A stretch of DNA of 64,000 bases from Actinomycetospora sp. NBRC 106378 (GCF_030269685.1 NZ_BSTT01000015.1:1-64000); one strand, 5' to 3'; positions 38,023-46,816 are shown, counted from the first letter of the stretch. Program-made: numbers and translations. Notes: generated from the letters alone by a model not told the origin.

Positions 38023-39744
38023 TCAGGCCGTCGGGCCCGTCGGGTCGAGGTGGCGCGGGAGGAGTCCGCCGGCGACGAACACGACCACCATGAGCGCGAG
38101 CGCGGTGTAGAGCGTGATCTCGAACGCGCCCGCGAAGTTGTCCGCGCGGGCCTGGGCCGAGATCGCGGCCAGCTCGGGCCCGGTGACGGCCGGGTCGGAG
38201 CAGGTGGCGGGCACCGCGGTGGGGCTCGCCTCGGCGAGCTCGTCGACGGTGCACGCCCGCCAGCCGGCGACCACCGACTCGACGCGGTCCGCCGGCACGC
38301 CCGCCGCGACCACGGCGGCCCGGGCCGCCGGCACCGAGGCCTCGACGCTGTCCGACGCGAGGGCGGTCAGCGGCGCGAAGAAGGCCAGCGAGGCCGCCGC
38401 GATGCCGAGCGTGAAGCCGAGCTGCTGCTTGGTGTTGAGCAGACCCGAGGCCGAACCCGCGTCCCGCATCGGGACCTCGGAGAGGCCGAACAGCGTGAGC
38501 GGCGTGGCGGTCGCACCGAAGCCGAGCCCGATCACGAACAGCGGGACGAGCATGGCCCAGGTGGAGATCGACCCGCCGAGCAGGCCGTTCACCAGCAGGA
38601 AGGTGCCGACGCCGGCCGCGATCGTGACGGCACCGACCTGCAGCACGGCACGTCCGAACTTCGGCACGAGCACGATGACCGACGCCGTCGCCGTCACGAA
38701 GGCGCCGATCGCGAACGCCAGCGTGGTCAGGCCCGAGCGCAGCGGGGTCCACCCGAGCCCGTTCTGCATGTACAGGTACAGCGACAGCATGAACATCCCC
38801 GTGAACAGGAACATCGTCACCACGAGCACCAGCGACGCGGAGAAGCTGCGCAGCCCGAACAGGTTGAGCGCCAGCAGCGGCGCCCCGCCGCGGCGGGCCG
38901 TGGCCTTCTGCTGGACGACGAACAGGGCGAGCACCACGACGGCAAGGCCGATGGAGACGTAGCCCCAGACGGGCCAGCCGAGGTCCCGACCGAAGGTGAG
39001 GGGCACCATCAGCAGGAGCAGGGCGAGACCGGAGAGCACGACACCCGGCAGGTCGAGGCGGGCGCCGTCCTCGGACCGGGACTCCGGGATGTAGCGGGCG
39101 CCGAGGACGAGGCCGGCGATGCCCACCGGGACGTTGATCAGGAAGATCGGCCGCCAGTCGAGCCCGAAGATGTCCGCGGCCACGAGGAGCGCGCCGATGA
39201 GCGGGGCGATGGTCGCGGCGATGCCGCCGACGCCGCCGTGGACGGCGAAGACCTTGCCCTTCTCCTCGTTCGGGAAGGTGACGTGCACGATCGCCAGGAC
39301 CTGCGGGACCATCATGCCCGCCATGGCGCCCTGCAGGATGCGCGCACCGATCAGCACCGAGGGGTCACCGGCCAGCCCGCAGACCAGCGAGGCGAGGGTG
39401 AACCCGGCCACCCCGAGCAGGAACGTCCGGCGCCGCCCGATGATGTCGCCCAGCCGGCCGCCGGTGATGAGCAGGAGCGCGAAGGCGAGCAGGTAACCGC
39501 CGGTCACCCACTGCACGGCGGCGTAGCTCAGCCCGACGTCGCGCTGGATCGTCGAGATCGCGACGTTGACGACGCTGCCGTCGAGCATGTCCATGAAGAC
39601 GGCGACCGTCATGATGATGAAGGCCGGCCACCGTCGGGGGTCGGGCGTGGTCGCGGGGCCGGTCGCGTCGGACGTTCCGACGCCCCCGCCGACGGACGGC
39701 TCCGGGGCGCCGGTACCCGGCGCCTCGAGGTCTGCGGTGGTCAT
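38023..39744 (-). CDS. MFS drug exporter, DHA2 (EmrB/QacA) family, 14 TMS
   Basis: 573 residues with about 14 hydrophobic helices. Motif A (GGRLGDIIGRRRTF) follows helix 2, DMLDGSVVNVAISTIQRDVG is the helix 1 signature, and motif C-like glycine-rich sequence occurs in helix 5. A long extracytoplasmic loop precedes the last helix. It exports drugs in exchange for protons and is the probable product exporter and self-resistance determinant. The gene for a membrane-anchored small protein lies just upstream on the same strand. Confidence 0.9.
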   Translation of the reverse strand: MTTADLEAPGTGAPEPSVGGGVGTSDATGPATTPDPRRWPAFIIMTVAVFMDMLDGSVVNVAISTIQRDVGLSYAAVQWVTGGYLLAFALLLITGGRLGDIIGRRRTFLLGVAGFTLASLVCGLAGDPSVLIGARILQGAMAGMMVPQVLAIVHVTFPNEEKGKVFAVHGGVGGIAATIAPLIGALLVAADIFGLDWRPIFLINVPVGIAGLVLGARYIPESRSEDGARLDLPGVVLSGLALLLLMVPLTFGRDLGWPVWGYVSIGLAVVVLALFVVQQKATARRGGAPLLALNLFGLRSFSASLVLVVTMFLFTGMFMLSLYLYMQNGLGWTPLRSGLTTLAFAIGAFVTATASVIVLVPKFGRAVLQVGAVTIAAGVGTFLLVNGLLGGSISTWAMLVPLFVIGLGFGATATPLTLFGLSEVPMRDAGSASGLLNTKQQLGFTLGIAAASLAFFAPLTALASDSVEASVPAARAAVVAAGVPADRVESVVAGWRACTVDELAEASPTAVPATCSDPAVTGPELAAISAQARADNFAGAFEITLYTALALMVVVFVAGGLLPRHLDPTGPTA

Positions 39745-39847
39745 GGCAGGTCTCCTGTCGGGAGTCGGTACTGCACGGACGTGCCTGGTGGCAGGGAAGC
39801 GGTACGCACTCGAGAGGCGCTGGATCCGGCGCCCCGATCGGGTGAGG

Positions 39848-40402
39848 TCAGCGGACCCGGTCGGCGACGGCCTCGACCGCGACGGGACCCATCCAGGGCG
39901 ACCCGTCGTGCATGTCGACGAACGTGAGGCCGTGGGTGGTGAACCGGCCGCCCTCGAGCCGGCCGAGGTGCTCGGCGTAGATCGAGCCGGTCGGTCGGCC
40001 CTGCGCGTCGAGCTGGGCGTGGTGGGTGATCCAGAAGCCGAAGCGCCCCCCGTCCGCGCTGTTCCACACGCCGTTGCCCTCCAGCGGGGCCGTCCCGGGG
40101 ACGTTGAGGCAGCGCAGGTGGTGGTCGGCGCCGAAGTCGCAGGTGAGGGCGACCACCTGCGGCGGGTCCTGGCTGTGGATGGTCACCGTCATGGCCCATC
40201 GACCGGTGAGGTCGGCCGTCGACGGTGACGCCAGCCCGAGCACGACGCCCGCGGCCACCAGGGCGGCGACGACGGCGAGCACGACGGTGAGGACCAGGCC
40301 GGTCCGGCCCAGCCGGCCCGGGGGGCCGGGGCGGTGGAAGGAGACGCCGGCGGCGCGCGGCCCGGTGTCGGTGTCGGTGTCGGTGTGCAGGATGTCGGTC
40401 AC
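39848..40402 (-). CDS. Membrane-anchored small beta-rich protein of unknown function
   Basis: 184 residues: a short cytoplasmic N terminus with a DTDTDTD run, one transmembrane helix (about 35-57, LVLTVVLAVVAALVAAGVVLG) and an exported domain of about 125 residues. The C-terminal pattern G-x-W-x(4)-GGRFGFWI...G-S-I-Y-A-E...GRF...FVDMHDG resembles the soluble 118-aa protein encoded at 45327-45683. I do not recognise the family. A lipocalin-like barrel is possible. The GTG at 40402 follows AGAGGA. It lies between the P450 and the MFS gene on the same strand. Confidence 0.6.
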   Translation of the reverse strand: MTDILHTDTDTDTGPRAAGVSFHRPGPPGRLGRTGLVLTVVLAVVAALVAAGVVLGLASPSTADLTGRWAMTVTIHSQDPPQVVALTCDFGADHHLRCLNVPGTAPLEGNGVWNSADGGRFGFWITHHAQLDAQGRPTGSIYAEHLGRLEGGRFTTHGLTFVDMHDGSPWMGPVAVEAVADRVR

Positions 40403-40431
40403 GGTCGGGTTCCTCTCGATGGTGCGGCCGG

Positions 40432-41667
40432 TCACCGGCCCCAGGCCACGGGCAGGGCGGACAAGGTGTGGTTGATCTCGCCGCGGTGCCACGGCAGCTC
40501 GGCCGCCGGCCGGGCGAGACGCAGGTCCGGGAAGCGGCGCACGAGGCCCTCGAGGGCCACCTGCATCTCGATGCGGCCGAGGTGCTTGCCCAGGCAGTAG
40601 TGCATGCCGTGCCCGAAGGCGAGGTGCGGGTTCCGGGCGCGGGCGACGTCGAGCCGCTCGGGGTCGTCGAAGACGTCGCCGTCCCGGTTCGCGGAGGCCA
40701 GCGCGAGCACGACCACGTCGCCGGCGGCGATGTCCACCCCGCCGAGCGTCAGGTCCTCGGTGGCGATGCGGTGGAAGCCGGTGGTGTCGGTGGCGAAGAG
40801 GTTGACGCGGCGCAGCAGCTCCTCGACGGCGTCGGGGATGCGACCGGGATCGGCCACGATCGCCCGCCACGCCTCGGGGAACTCGTCGAGCAGCGCCAGC
40901 ACGGAGTTGGCGAGCTGGTTGGCCGTGGTGTCGAAGCCGGCGCCGATCAGCGTGAAGCCGAACGTGACCAGCTCCTGCTCGCTGAGCCGGTCGCCGTCGT
41001 CCCGGGCCGCGATCAGCTCGGAGAGCATGTCGTCGCCGGGCGCGGCCCGCTTCGCCGCGACGAGTCCCACGATGTACTCGTTCAGCTTCGCGAGGCCCGC
41101 CATCGACTCCTCGCCGCCCGCGCGCTCGTCGACCGTGGCGAACGCCCGGGCCCACTTCTCGAACCGGGCGAGGTCGTCGCGCGGGACCCCGAGGAGTTCG
41201 CCGATGACAGTGAGCGGCATCGGGAGGGTGAGGGCCTGGACGAGGTCGACCGGCGGGCCGGCGACCGCCATGTCCTCGAGGAGCTCGGCGACGATCTCCT
41301 GCACCCGGGGCCGCATGGCCTCCACGCGCCGCATCGTGAACGCCCCGGCGACGAGCTTGCGCAGCCGCGCGTGCTCCGCGCCGTCCATCGAGATGATCAT
41401 CTCGGGGGTCGTGGTCATCGACCCCCCGATGCGGGGCGCGTCCGGGGTGCAGGTGGCGGCGCGCGAGAGACGCGGGTCGGCGAGGGCCTCGCGGACCTCG
41501 GCGTAGCTGCTGACCAGCCAGGCGTCCACCCCGCCCGCCGTGTGCACGCGGACCACCGGCGACTCGGCCCGGAGGCGGTCGTACTCCGGCGCGGGACCCA
41601 GGTGGCTCGATCCCGCGAACGGGAAGGTCGCCACCGGGCAGCGGGACGGCGCGAGGATGTCGGTCAC
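40432..41667 (-). CDS. Cytochrome P450 monooxygenase
   Basis: 411 residues with I-helix GAGFDTTANQ, helix-K EELLRRVN and heme loop FGHGMHYCLGKHLGRIEM. The N terminus FPFAGSSHLGPAPEYDRLR is very like that of the P450 at 35625, so the two are probably paralogues acting on related intermediates. GTG 41667 is preceded by GGGAGG at good spacing. It starts a leftward unit with the membrane protein and perhaps the MFS gene. Confidence 0.92.
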   Translation of the reverse strand: MTDILAPSRCPVATFPFAGSSHLGPAPEYDRLRAESPVVRVHTAGGVDAWLVSSYAEVREALADPRLSRAATCTPDAPRIGGSMTTTPEMIISMDGAEHARLRKLVAGAFTMRRVEAMRPRVQEIVAELLEDMAVAGPPVDLVQALTLPMPLTVIGELLGVPRDDLARFEKWARAFATVDERAGGEESMAGLAKLNEYIVGLVAAKRAAPGDDMLSELIAARDDGDRLSEQELVTFGFTLIGAGFDTTANQLANSVLALLDEFPEAWRAIVADPGRIPDAVEELLRRVNLFATDTTGFHRIATEDLTLGGVDIAAGDVVVLALASANRDGDVFDDPERLDVARARNPHLAFGHGMHYCLGKHLGRIEMQVALEGLVRRFPDLRLARPAAELPWHRGEINHTLSALPVAWGR

Positions 41668-41845
41668 GTCGGTGCCTCCCAGGCGAAGGAGCCGGCGCGA
41701 CGTCCGGCCGGCGAGGACCCACCGTCGGCCGGTGGGATCGACGACCGCTGGAGCCCGGACGGTCGCGGCGCCCGAGCGCCCCTCGAGGACACCCCCGTAG
41801 TCCTCGGTCCGAGACGACCGCAGCCCCCGAGCGCCAGGAGCCCCC

Positions 41846-42850
41846 ATGAGCGAGTCCGTCCCGGAGCGCACCCGCGAGGTCCGGCTGCGCCGGTACCTCG
41901 AGCACGACCTCACCGACGACCTCTTCGAGACCGTCGAGATCGACCTGCCCGTGGGCGAGGTCGTGGTGCGCCAGGAGTACCTGCACGTCGCGGCCGCGTT
42001 CGGCGACCTGATGCGCGAGGGCTGCGACCTGCCGATGCCGCCCTACCGGCCGGGCTCGCGGATCGGCGGCGGGGCGGTCGGCACCGTCGTCCGCTCGTCG
42101 TCAGCGGAGCTCCCCGTCGGCGAGCTCGTCGTCTCGTTCGACGGCTGGGCCGAGTACGCCGCCGGCCCGGCCGCGCGGTTCACGCCGGTCGGGCGGGGGA
42201 TGTTCCCGTCCCCGGCCTACTACCTCGGGCAGGGGCCGACCGCCTTCCACGGCATGGTCGACGTGGCCCGGGTCGGCCCCGGGGACGTCGTGTTCGTGTC
42301 CGGGGCGGCGGGCGGCGTGGGGTCCCTGGCCGGGCAGATCGCCCGCTGCCGGGGCGCCTCCCGGGTGATCGGCAGCGCCGGGTCACCGGCCAAGGTGCGC
42401 TACCTCGTCGAGGAGCTGGGGTTCGACGCCGCCTTCGACTACCACGACGGGCCGGTCGTCGACCGGCTGCGGGAGCTCGCCCCGGACGGTGTCTCGGTGT
42501 TCTTCGACAACGTCGGCGGCGAGCAGTTCGAGGCGGCCCTCGCGGTGGCGGCCCACGGGGCCCGCTTCGCCCTGTGCGGGGCGCTGGCCAGCCAGATCGA
42601 CGGCAAGGACGGCCTGCCCCGCCTCGACGTCCTGACCGCGATCACCCGGGGCGTCGAGCTCCGGCCGTTCGCGTGCTACCACCTGCCCGAGCAGATCGCC
42701 GCTTGGTTCACCCACTTCGGCACGTGGCTCGGCGAGGGACGGTTCACCTACCCGCACACCGTGGTGGAGGGTGGCCTCGACGCCGCCCCGACGACGCTGG
42801 TGGGCCTGCTGCGTGGGGACTTCACCGGCAACGTCACCGTCCGGCTGTGA
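41846..42850 (+). CDS. NADP-dependent MDR oxidoreductase (prostaglandin reductase-like)
   Basis: 334 residues. VFVSGAAGGVGSLAGQIARCRG is the nucleotide-binding motif, and DNVGGEQFEAAL and LCGALASQ are characteristic of the PTGR/YncB group that reduces alpha,beta-double bonds of enones. It likely reduces a double bond in the polyketide or detoxifies a Michael acceptor. Its stop overlaps the start of the AlkZ-like gene by 4 bp (GTGA). Confidence 0.82.
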   Translation: MSESVPERTREVRLRRYLEHDLTDDLFETVEIDLPVGEVVVRQEYLHVAAAFGDLMREGCDLPMPPYRPGSRIGGGAVGTVVRSSSAELPVGELVVSFDGWAEYAAGPAARFTPVGRGMFPSPAYYLGQGPTAFHGMVDVARVGPGDVVFVSGAAGGVGSLAGQIARCRGASRVIGSAGSPAKVRYLVEELGFDAAFDYHDGPVVDRLRELAPDGVSVFFDNVGGEQFEAALAVAAHGARFALCGALASQIDGKDGLPRLDVLTAITRGVELRPFACYHLPEQIAAWFTHFGTWLGEGRFTYPHTVVEGGLDAAPTTLVGLLRGDFTGNVTVRL

Positions 42851-43986
42851 CCGACGCGGCGGCGCTCGCCGCGATGCGGGTCGCCCACCAGCACCTGAGC
42901 GGCCCGCGACCGGACCGCCCCGAGGACGTCGTCCGCGCGCTCGGGGCGGTCCAGGCGCAGGACCCCGGCCAGTCGCTGTGGGCCCTCGGGCTCCGGACGG
43001 CGGGTGCGCGGCTCGCCGACGTCGAGCGGGCGCTCGCCGAGGGGCGCATCGTCCGGACCTGGGCCATGCGGGGCACCCTGCACCACGTCCCGGCCGAGGA
43101 CGCGGGCTGGATGGTCGACCTGCTCGCGGCGCGGGTCGCCGCCCGTCTCGGCCCGTCCGCGTGGCGCTACCACCGGGTGGACCACGAGGTGATGGACCAG
43201 GCCCGGCGGACGCTCGTCGCCGGGCTCGCCGGGGGGCGGGCGATGACCCGCCCGGACGTCGCGGCGGCCCTGGCCGCGGTCGGGATCCCCGACGACCGCC
43301 AGCAGGTCTACTTCATCCTCGGGTACCTCGCGCAGACCGGTGTCGTCTGTCCCGGCCCTCCGCTCGCCGGTGTCCAGACCTTCGTGCTGCTCGAGGAGTG
43401 GGCGCCGCGCCGCCGCGCGCTCGCCCCGGACGAGGCGGTGGCCCTGCTGGCGGGACGGTTCTTCGCCTCGCACGGACCCGCGACGGTCGGGGACCTCGCG
43501 ACCTGGTCGGGCCTGTCGATGCGCGAGGCCCGCGACGGGCTCGCCGCGGTGGCGCACGGTCTGGTGCGCGACGTGGTGTCCGGTCAGGAGTACTGGCGCG
43601 CCGCCTCGTCGGACCCCACCCCGGATCCAGGCGGCGGCGCCGCCCTGCTCCCCGCCTACGACGAGCTGCTGATCGGGTACCGGGACCGCAGCGCCGCCTT
43701 CGCCCGGCACGGGGAGGTGGCCATCTCGACCTACAACGGGATGTTCCACGCGACGATGGTCGCGGACGGTCAGGTCGTCGGCCTGTGGCGCCGCACCCTC
43801 GCCGCGCGCCGCGTCCGCGTCGAGCTGCGGCCCCTCCCGGGGATCGATCCCGCGCCGTTCGAGGCGGCGGCCACCGCGCTCGGCACCTTCCTCGGGCGCA
43901 CCGCCTCGGTGCGGGTCACCGGGGAGGCCCCCCGGGCCGCGCCGGCGGCTCCCGCCTCCTGGCGCCGCCGGGCGGCCGCCTCCTGA
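42847..43986 (+). CDS. AlkZ/YcaQ-type DNA glycosylase (HTH_42), candidate self-resistance gene
   Basis: 379 residues of the winged-helix HTH_42 family. Residues 36-38 read Q-A-Q in ALGAVQAQDPGQSLWAL. The catalytic motif is Q-x-Q in AlkZ of azinomycin producers (Q37/Q39) and Q-x-D in E. coli YcaQ/AlkX. Other family marks are TWAMRGTLHHVPAEDAGWMV and LLPAYDELLIGYRDR. AlkZ-like enzymes unhook bulky N7-alkylguanine or crosslinked adducts and protect makers of azinomycin, hedamycin and trioxacarcin-like agents. GTG start at 42847, coupled to the reductase gene. I infer that the cluster product alkylates DNA. Confidence 0.85.
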   Translation: MTDAAALAAMRVAHQHLSGPRPDRPEDVVRALGAVQAQDPGQSLWALGLRTAGARLADVERALAEGRIVRTWAMRGTLHHVPAEDAGWMVDLLAARVAARLGPSAWRYHRVDHEVMDQARRTLVAGLAGGRAMTRPDVAAALAAVGIPDDRQQVYFILGYLAQTGVVCPGPPLAGVQTFVLLEEWAPRRRALAPDEAVALLAGRFFASHGPATVGDLATWSGLSMREARDGLAAVAHGLVRDVVSGQEYWRAASSDPTPDPGGGAALLPAYDELLIGYRDRSAAFARHGEVAISTYNGMFHATMVADGQVVGLWRRTLAARRVRVELRPLPGIDPAPFEAAATALGTFLGRTASVRVTGEAPRAAPAAPASWRRRAAAS

Positions 43987-44011
43987 CGGAGGGGCCGCCC
44001 GGCCGGCGCGC

Positions 44012-45199
44012 TCAGCGCAGGCCGCGGAAGAAGCCGCGCAGGTCCTCGACGAGGAGGTCGGGGGCATCCTGTGCCGACCAGTGCCCGCCCCGGTCGTACT
44101 CGTGCCACGACACGATGTTCGCGTGGTCGCGCTCGGCGAACCGCCGGAGCGGGGTGAAGTCGTAGGCGAAGCTGGCCAGCCCCGTCGGGACCGTCGTCGG
44201 GCCGGTCACCGGCGCGGCGGCGTGCCGGTCCTCCCAGTAGAGCCGGGCCGACGACGCCCCGGTGTTGGTCAACCAGGCCATCGCGGCGTTCGTCACGACG
44301 TGCTCGTCCGAGGTCGACGCGAGCAGCTGGGCGACCCAGGCGAGCTGGCCCGCGGGCGAGTCCGCGAGCGCGTGCGCGAGGTTCTGGGGCTTGGTCGCCT
44401 GCAGCTTCGCGAACGCCGACATCTCCTCGTCGAACACCTGCAGGAAGGCGAGCTGCGCCTGCTCGTCGTCCGTGAGCCCCTCGAGCTCGGCCGGGTCGCC
44501 GGACGGGAACGAGAACAGCTGGCTCACGTGGACGCCGACGACGGCCCCGGGCGCCAGGCGGCCGAGCTCGGGGGCCACGTAGGCGCCGGCGTCGTTGCCG
44601 TGGGTGCCGTAGCGGGAGTAGCCGAGGCGGCGCATGAGCTCGGCCCAGGCGGCGGCGATCCGGTACCGGTTCCAGCCCGGGGCCCCCGTCGGGCCGGAGA
44701 AGCCGAAGCCGGGCAGCGACGGGAGCACCACGTCGAACGCGTCCCGGGGGTCACCGCCGTGCGCCCGGGGGTCCGTCAGCGGTCCGAGGACGTCCAGGAA
44801 CTCGACGACGCCGTTCGGCCAGCCGTGGTTCAGGATCAGCGGCAATGCGTCCGGTTCGGGGGAACGGACGTGCAGGAAGTGGACGCGCTGCCCGTCGATC
44901 TCGGTGAGGAACTGCGGGTGGGCGTTGAGCCGGGCCTCGACGGCGCGCCAGTCGAAGCCGGAGCGCCAGTACTCCACGAGCCGGCGGACGTAGGACAGCG
45001 GGACGCCGTACTCCCAGCCCGGCGGGACCGGACCGGCCTGCACGGGGGCGGCGGGATCGGGCTCGACCTCGGTGGCCCAGCGGGTGGCGGCGAGCCGGCC
45101 CGCGAGGTCGTCGAGGTCGGACTGCGGTACCTCGGCGCGGAAGGGGCGGATCTCCTCGAGCGAGGAGGGCGCGGGCGGCCCCGCGACGTGGACGGTCAT
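44012..45199 (-). CDS. Epoxide hydrolase 1 (microsomal-type EHN + alpha/beta fold)
   Basis: 395 residues. The N-terminal EHN domain (about 18-125) is followed by an alpha/beta-hydrolase fold with HGWPN near 125, GFGFSGP near 165, the nucleophile Asp203 in THGNDAGAYV and the catalytic His in DRGGHWSAQDAPDLL. The usual GGDWGS elbow has changed to GNDAGA, so the pocket differs from the partner enzyme. It should open an epoxide to a diol, or act in cyclisation or self-protection. ATG 45199 is preceded by a large palindrome and a SARP-like element. Confidence 0.85.
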   Translation of the reverse strand: MTVHVAGPPAPSSLEEIRPFRAEVPQSDLDDLAGRLAATRWATEVEPDPAAPVQAGPVPPGWEYGVPLSYVRRLVEYWRSGFDWRAVEARLNAHPQFLTEIDGQRVHFLHVRSPEPDALPLILNHGWPNGVVEFLDVLGPLTDPRAHGGDPRDAFDVVLPSLPGFGFSGPTGAPGWNRYRIAAAWAELMRRLGYSRYGTHGNDAGAYVAPELGRLAPGAVVGVHVSQLFSFPSGDPAELEGLTDDEQAQLAFLQVFDEEMSAFAKLQATKPQNLAHALADSPAGQLAWVAQLLASTSDEHVVTNAAMAWLTNTGASSARLYWEDRHAAAPVTGPTTVPTGLASFAYDFTPLRRFAERDHANIVSWHEYDRGGHWSAQDAPDLLVEDLRGFFRGLR

Positions 45200-45227
45200 G
45201 GTCGGGCGACTCCCGGGAGTGGACGAC

Positions 45228-45259
45228 GGTCGGGTCGCAGGGGTCCCTGCGACCCGACC
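45228..45259. promoter_or_regulatory. 32-bp perfect palindrome in the leader of epoxide hydrolase 1
   Basis: GGTCGGGTCGCAGGG (45228-45242) pairs perfectly with 45245-45259 around a 2-bp centre. It lies 29 bp upstream of the ATG (minus strand) and directly downstream of the SARP-like element. It could be an operator for a dimeric repressor or a 5'-UTR hairpin or attenuator. Confidence 0.6.
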
Positions 45260-45263
45260 ACCG

Positions 45264-45292
45264 TCCCGGGGCCGGGTCGAGCGGGGCTCGAA
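45264..45292 (-). promoter_or_regulatory. Putative SARP-binding element of the epoxide hydrolase 1 promoter
   Basis: On the minus strand: TTCGAGC-N4-CTCGACC-N4-CCCGGGA, with 11-bp period, ending 65 bp before the start codon. The first heptamer matches the elements at 32340 and 49280 exactly, and the third differs in two positions. Confidence 0.55.
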
Positions 45293-45326
45293 CCGCCGAC
45301 CGTCCCGGCGGGGCCGCTCGCCGACG

Positions 45327-45683
45327 TCAGGCAGCGAGCGCCGGCGCCTGCGGGCGCGCCGAGATCGAGACGGTCGCGGTGTAGAGCTCCGCACCGTCGG
45401 CGTCGTAGACCCGGGACGTCCCGCTGCTCGCGAACCGCCCGTCCCGCACGATCCCGCTCTGCTCGATCCGAACCCAGCCGCGGAAGGCGCCGTCGTCCCC
45501 GAGGACGGGCTCGGCGATGGTGAAGGTGAAGCGGTCGTCGTCGGCCCGGCACCACCACCCCGATCCTCCCCGCGGCAGGAGGAAGACCCGCCCGGCGGGC
45601 GTGAAGTGCAGCGTCTCGGTGACCCGTCCCCGCGGACGGCGGACCTCGGCGGTCCACCCCCCGATCGGTCCGGCCGCGCTCAC
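45327..45683 (-). CDS. Small soluble beta-rich protein, unknown function
   Basis: 118 residues starting VSAAGPIGGWTAEVRRPRG. The centre reads SGWWCRADDDRFTFTIAEP, followed by RGWVRIEQSG...DGRFASSG...VYDADG. The spacing of GWW, D-RF-F-I, IEQ, GRF and DADG parallels the exported domain of the protein at 39848. The fold is probably a small barrel (lipocalin or NTF2-like), perhaps a binding or cyclising partner. GTG 45683 overlaps the stop of epoxide hydrolase 2 (GTGA), so the two are translationally coupled. Confidence 0.6.
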   Translation of the reverse strand: MSAAGPIGGWTAEVRRPRGRVTETLHFTPAGRVFLLPRGGSGWWCRADDDRFTFTIAEPVLGDDGAFRGWVRIEQSGIVRDGRFASSGTSRVYDADGAELYTATVSISARPQAPALAA

Positions 45684-46816
45684 CGCAGCCCCCCGAAGAA
45701 CGCGCGGAGCTCGGCCGCGAGCACCCGCGGGGCCTCCAGCGCCGGGAAGTGGCCGCCGCTCGCGAGCTCGTGCCACGAGCGCAGGTCGGTGAACCGGCGC
45801 TCGCACCAGGCCCGGGGCATCCAGGCGTTCCCGGGGAAGATCGAGCAGCCGGTGGGGACCGCGACCGGCTCGGTCGACACCCGCTGGTAGCTCTCCCAGT
45901 AGAGCCGCGCCGACGAGGCCGCGGTGCGGGCGAACCAGTGCGTCGAGACGGTGTCGAGGAGGCGGTCGCGCGGGACGACCGCGTCGAGGTCGTCGTCGTG
46001 GTCGGCCCACTCCCAGAACTTCTCGGCGATCCAGGCGAGCTGGCCGACCGGGGAGTCGGTGAGCCCGTAGCCGAGCGTCTGCGGGCGCGTGGACTGGATC
46101 GAGGCGTAGCCCGACCCGGAGCGCCAGTCGGCGTAGGCGGCCGCCAGCTTCGCCTGGTCGGCGGCGTCGAGCTCGACCGGGGTCTCCGGCTTCGCGGCCA
46201 CCGGCATCGTCAGGTGCAGCCCGGTGACGCGGTCCGGGTACCGCAGGGCGATCGTCGAGCTCACGTAGGAGCCCCAGTCGCCGCCGTGGAGCCCGAAGCG
46301 TTCGTAGCCGAGCAGGCCCATCAGCTCCACCCACGCCGCCGCGATGCGCTCGACGCCCCAGCCCGGTCCGGCGGGCCGCTCCGAGAACCCGAAGCCGGGC
46401 AGGGAGGGGCAGACGACGTGGAACGCGTCGGCCGGGTCCGGCGGGTCGACGAGGTCGGCGAGCACGTCGAGCTGCTCGACGAACGTCCCCGGCCAGCCGT
46501 GGGTGATCAGCAGGGGCCGCGCCCCGGGGTGCGGTGACCGCAGGTGGACGAGGTGGACACCGAGGCCGTCGAGGGTGACGCGGTACTGCGGCAGCTCGGC
46601 CAGCCGGGCCTCGGTCGCGCGCCAGTCGTACTCCCGGGCCCAGTACTCGGCGAGGTCCCGGACGTAGGGCAGCGGGGCGCCCTGGGACCAGTCGGGCACG
46701 GTCTGCGGGTCGGGCCAGCGCGTCGCGTGCAGCCGTCGCCGCAGGTCGGCGAGTTCGGCCTCGGGCACGGCCACGGTGAACGGCGTGAGGGTCGGGGCGT
46801 CGGCCGTGGCGGTCAT
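45680..46816 (-). CDS. Epoxide hydrolase 2 (microsomal-type)
   Basis: 378 residues with EHN domain (about 10-105), HGWPGTF near 106, GFGFSERP near 141, canonical nucleophile Asp180 in LHGGDWGSYV, YWESYQR (Tyr proton donor region) and SGGHFPALEAPRVL (catalytic His). All residues needed for epoxide opening are present. It overlaps both neighbours by 4 bp: SDR upstream and the small protein downstream. It likely acts on an epoxide of the polyketide, either in biosynthesis or for immunity. Confidence 0.9.
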   Translation of the reverse strand: MTATADAPTLTPFTVAVPEAELADLRRRLHATRWPDPQTVPDWSQGAPLPYVRDLAEYWAREYDWRATEARLAELPQYRVTLDGLGVHLVHLRSPHPGARPLLITHGWPGTFVEQLDVLADLVDPPDPADAFHVVCPSLPGFGFSERPAGPGWGVERIAAAWVELMGLLGYERFGLHGGDWGSYVSSTIALRYPDRVTGLHLTMPVAAKPETPVELDAADQAKLAAAYADWRSGSGYASIQSTRPQTLGYGLTDSPVGQLAWIAEKFWEWADHDDDLDAVVPRDRLLDTVSTHWFARTAASSARLYWESYQRVSTEPVAVPTGCSIFPGNAWMPRAWCERRFTDLRSWHELASGGHFPALEAPRVLAAELRAFFGGLR

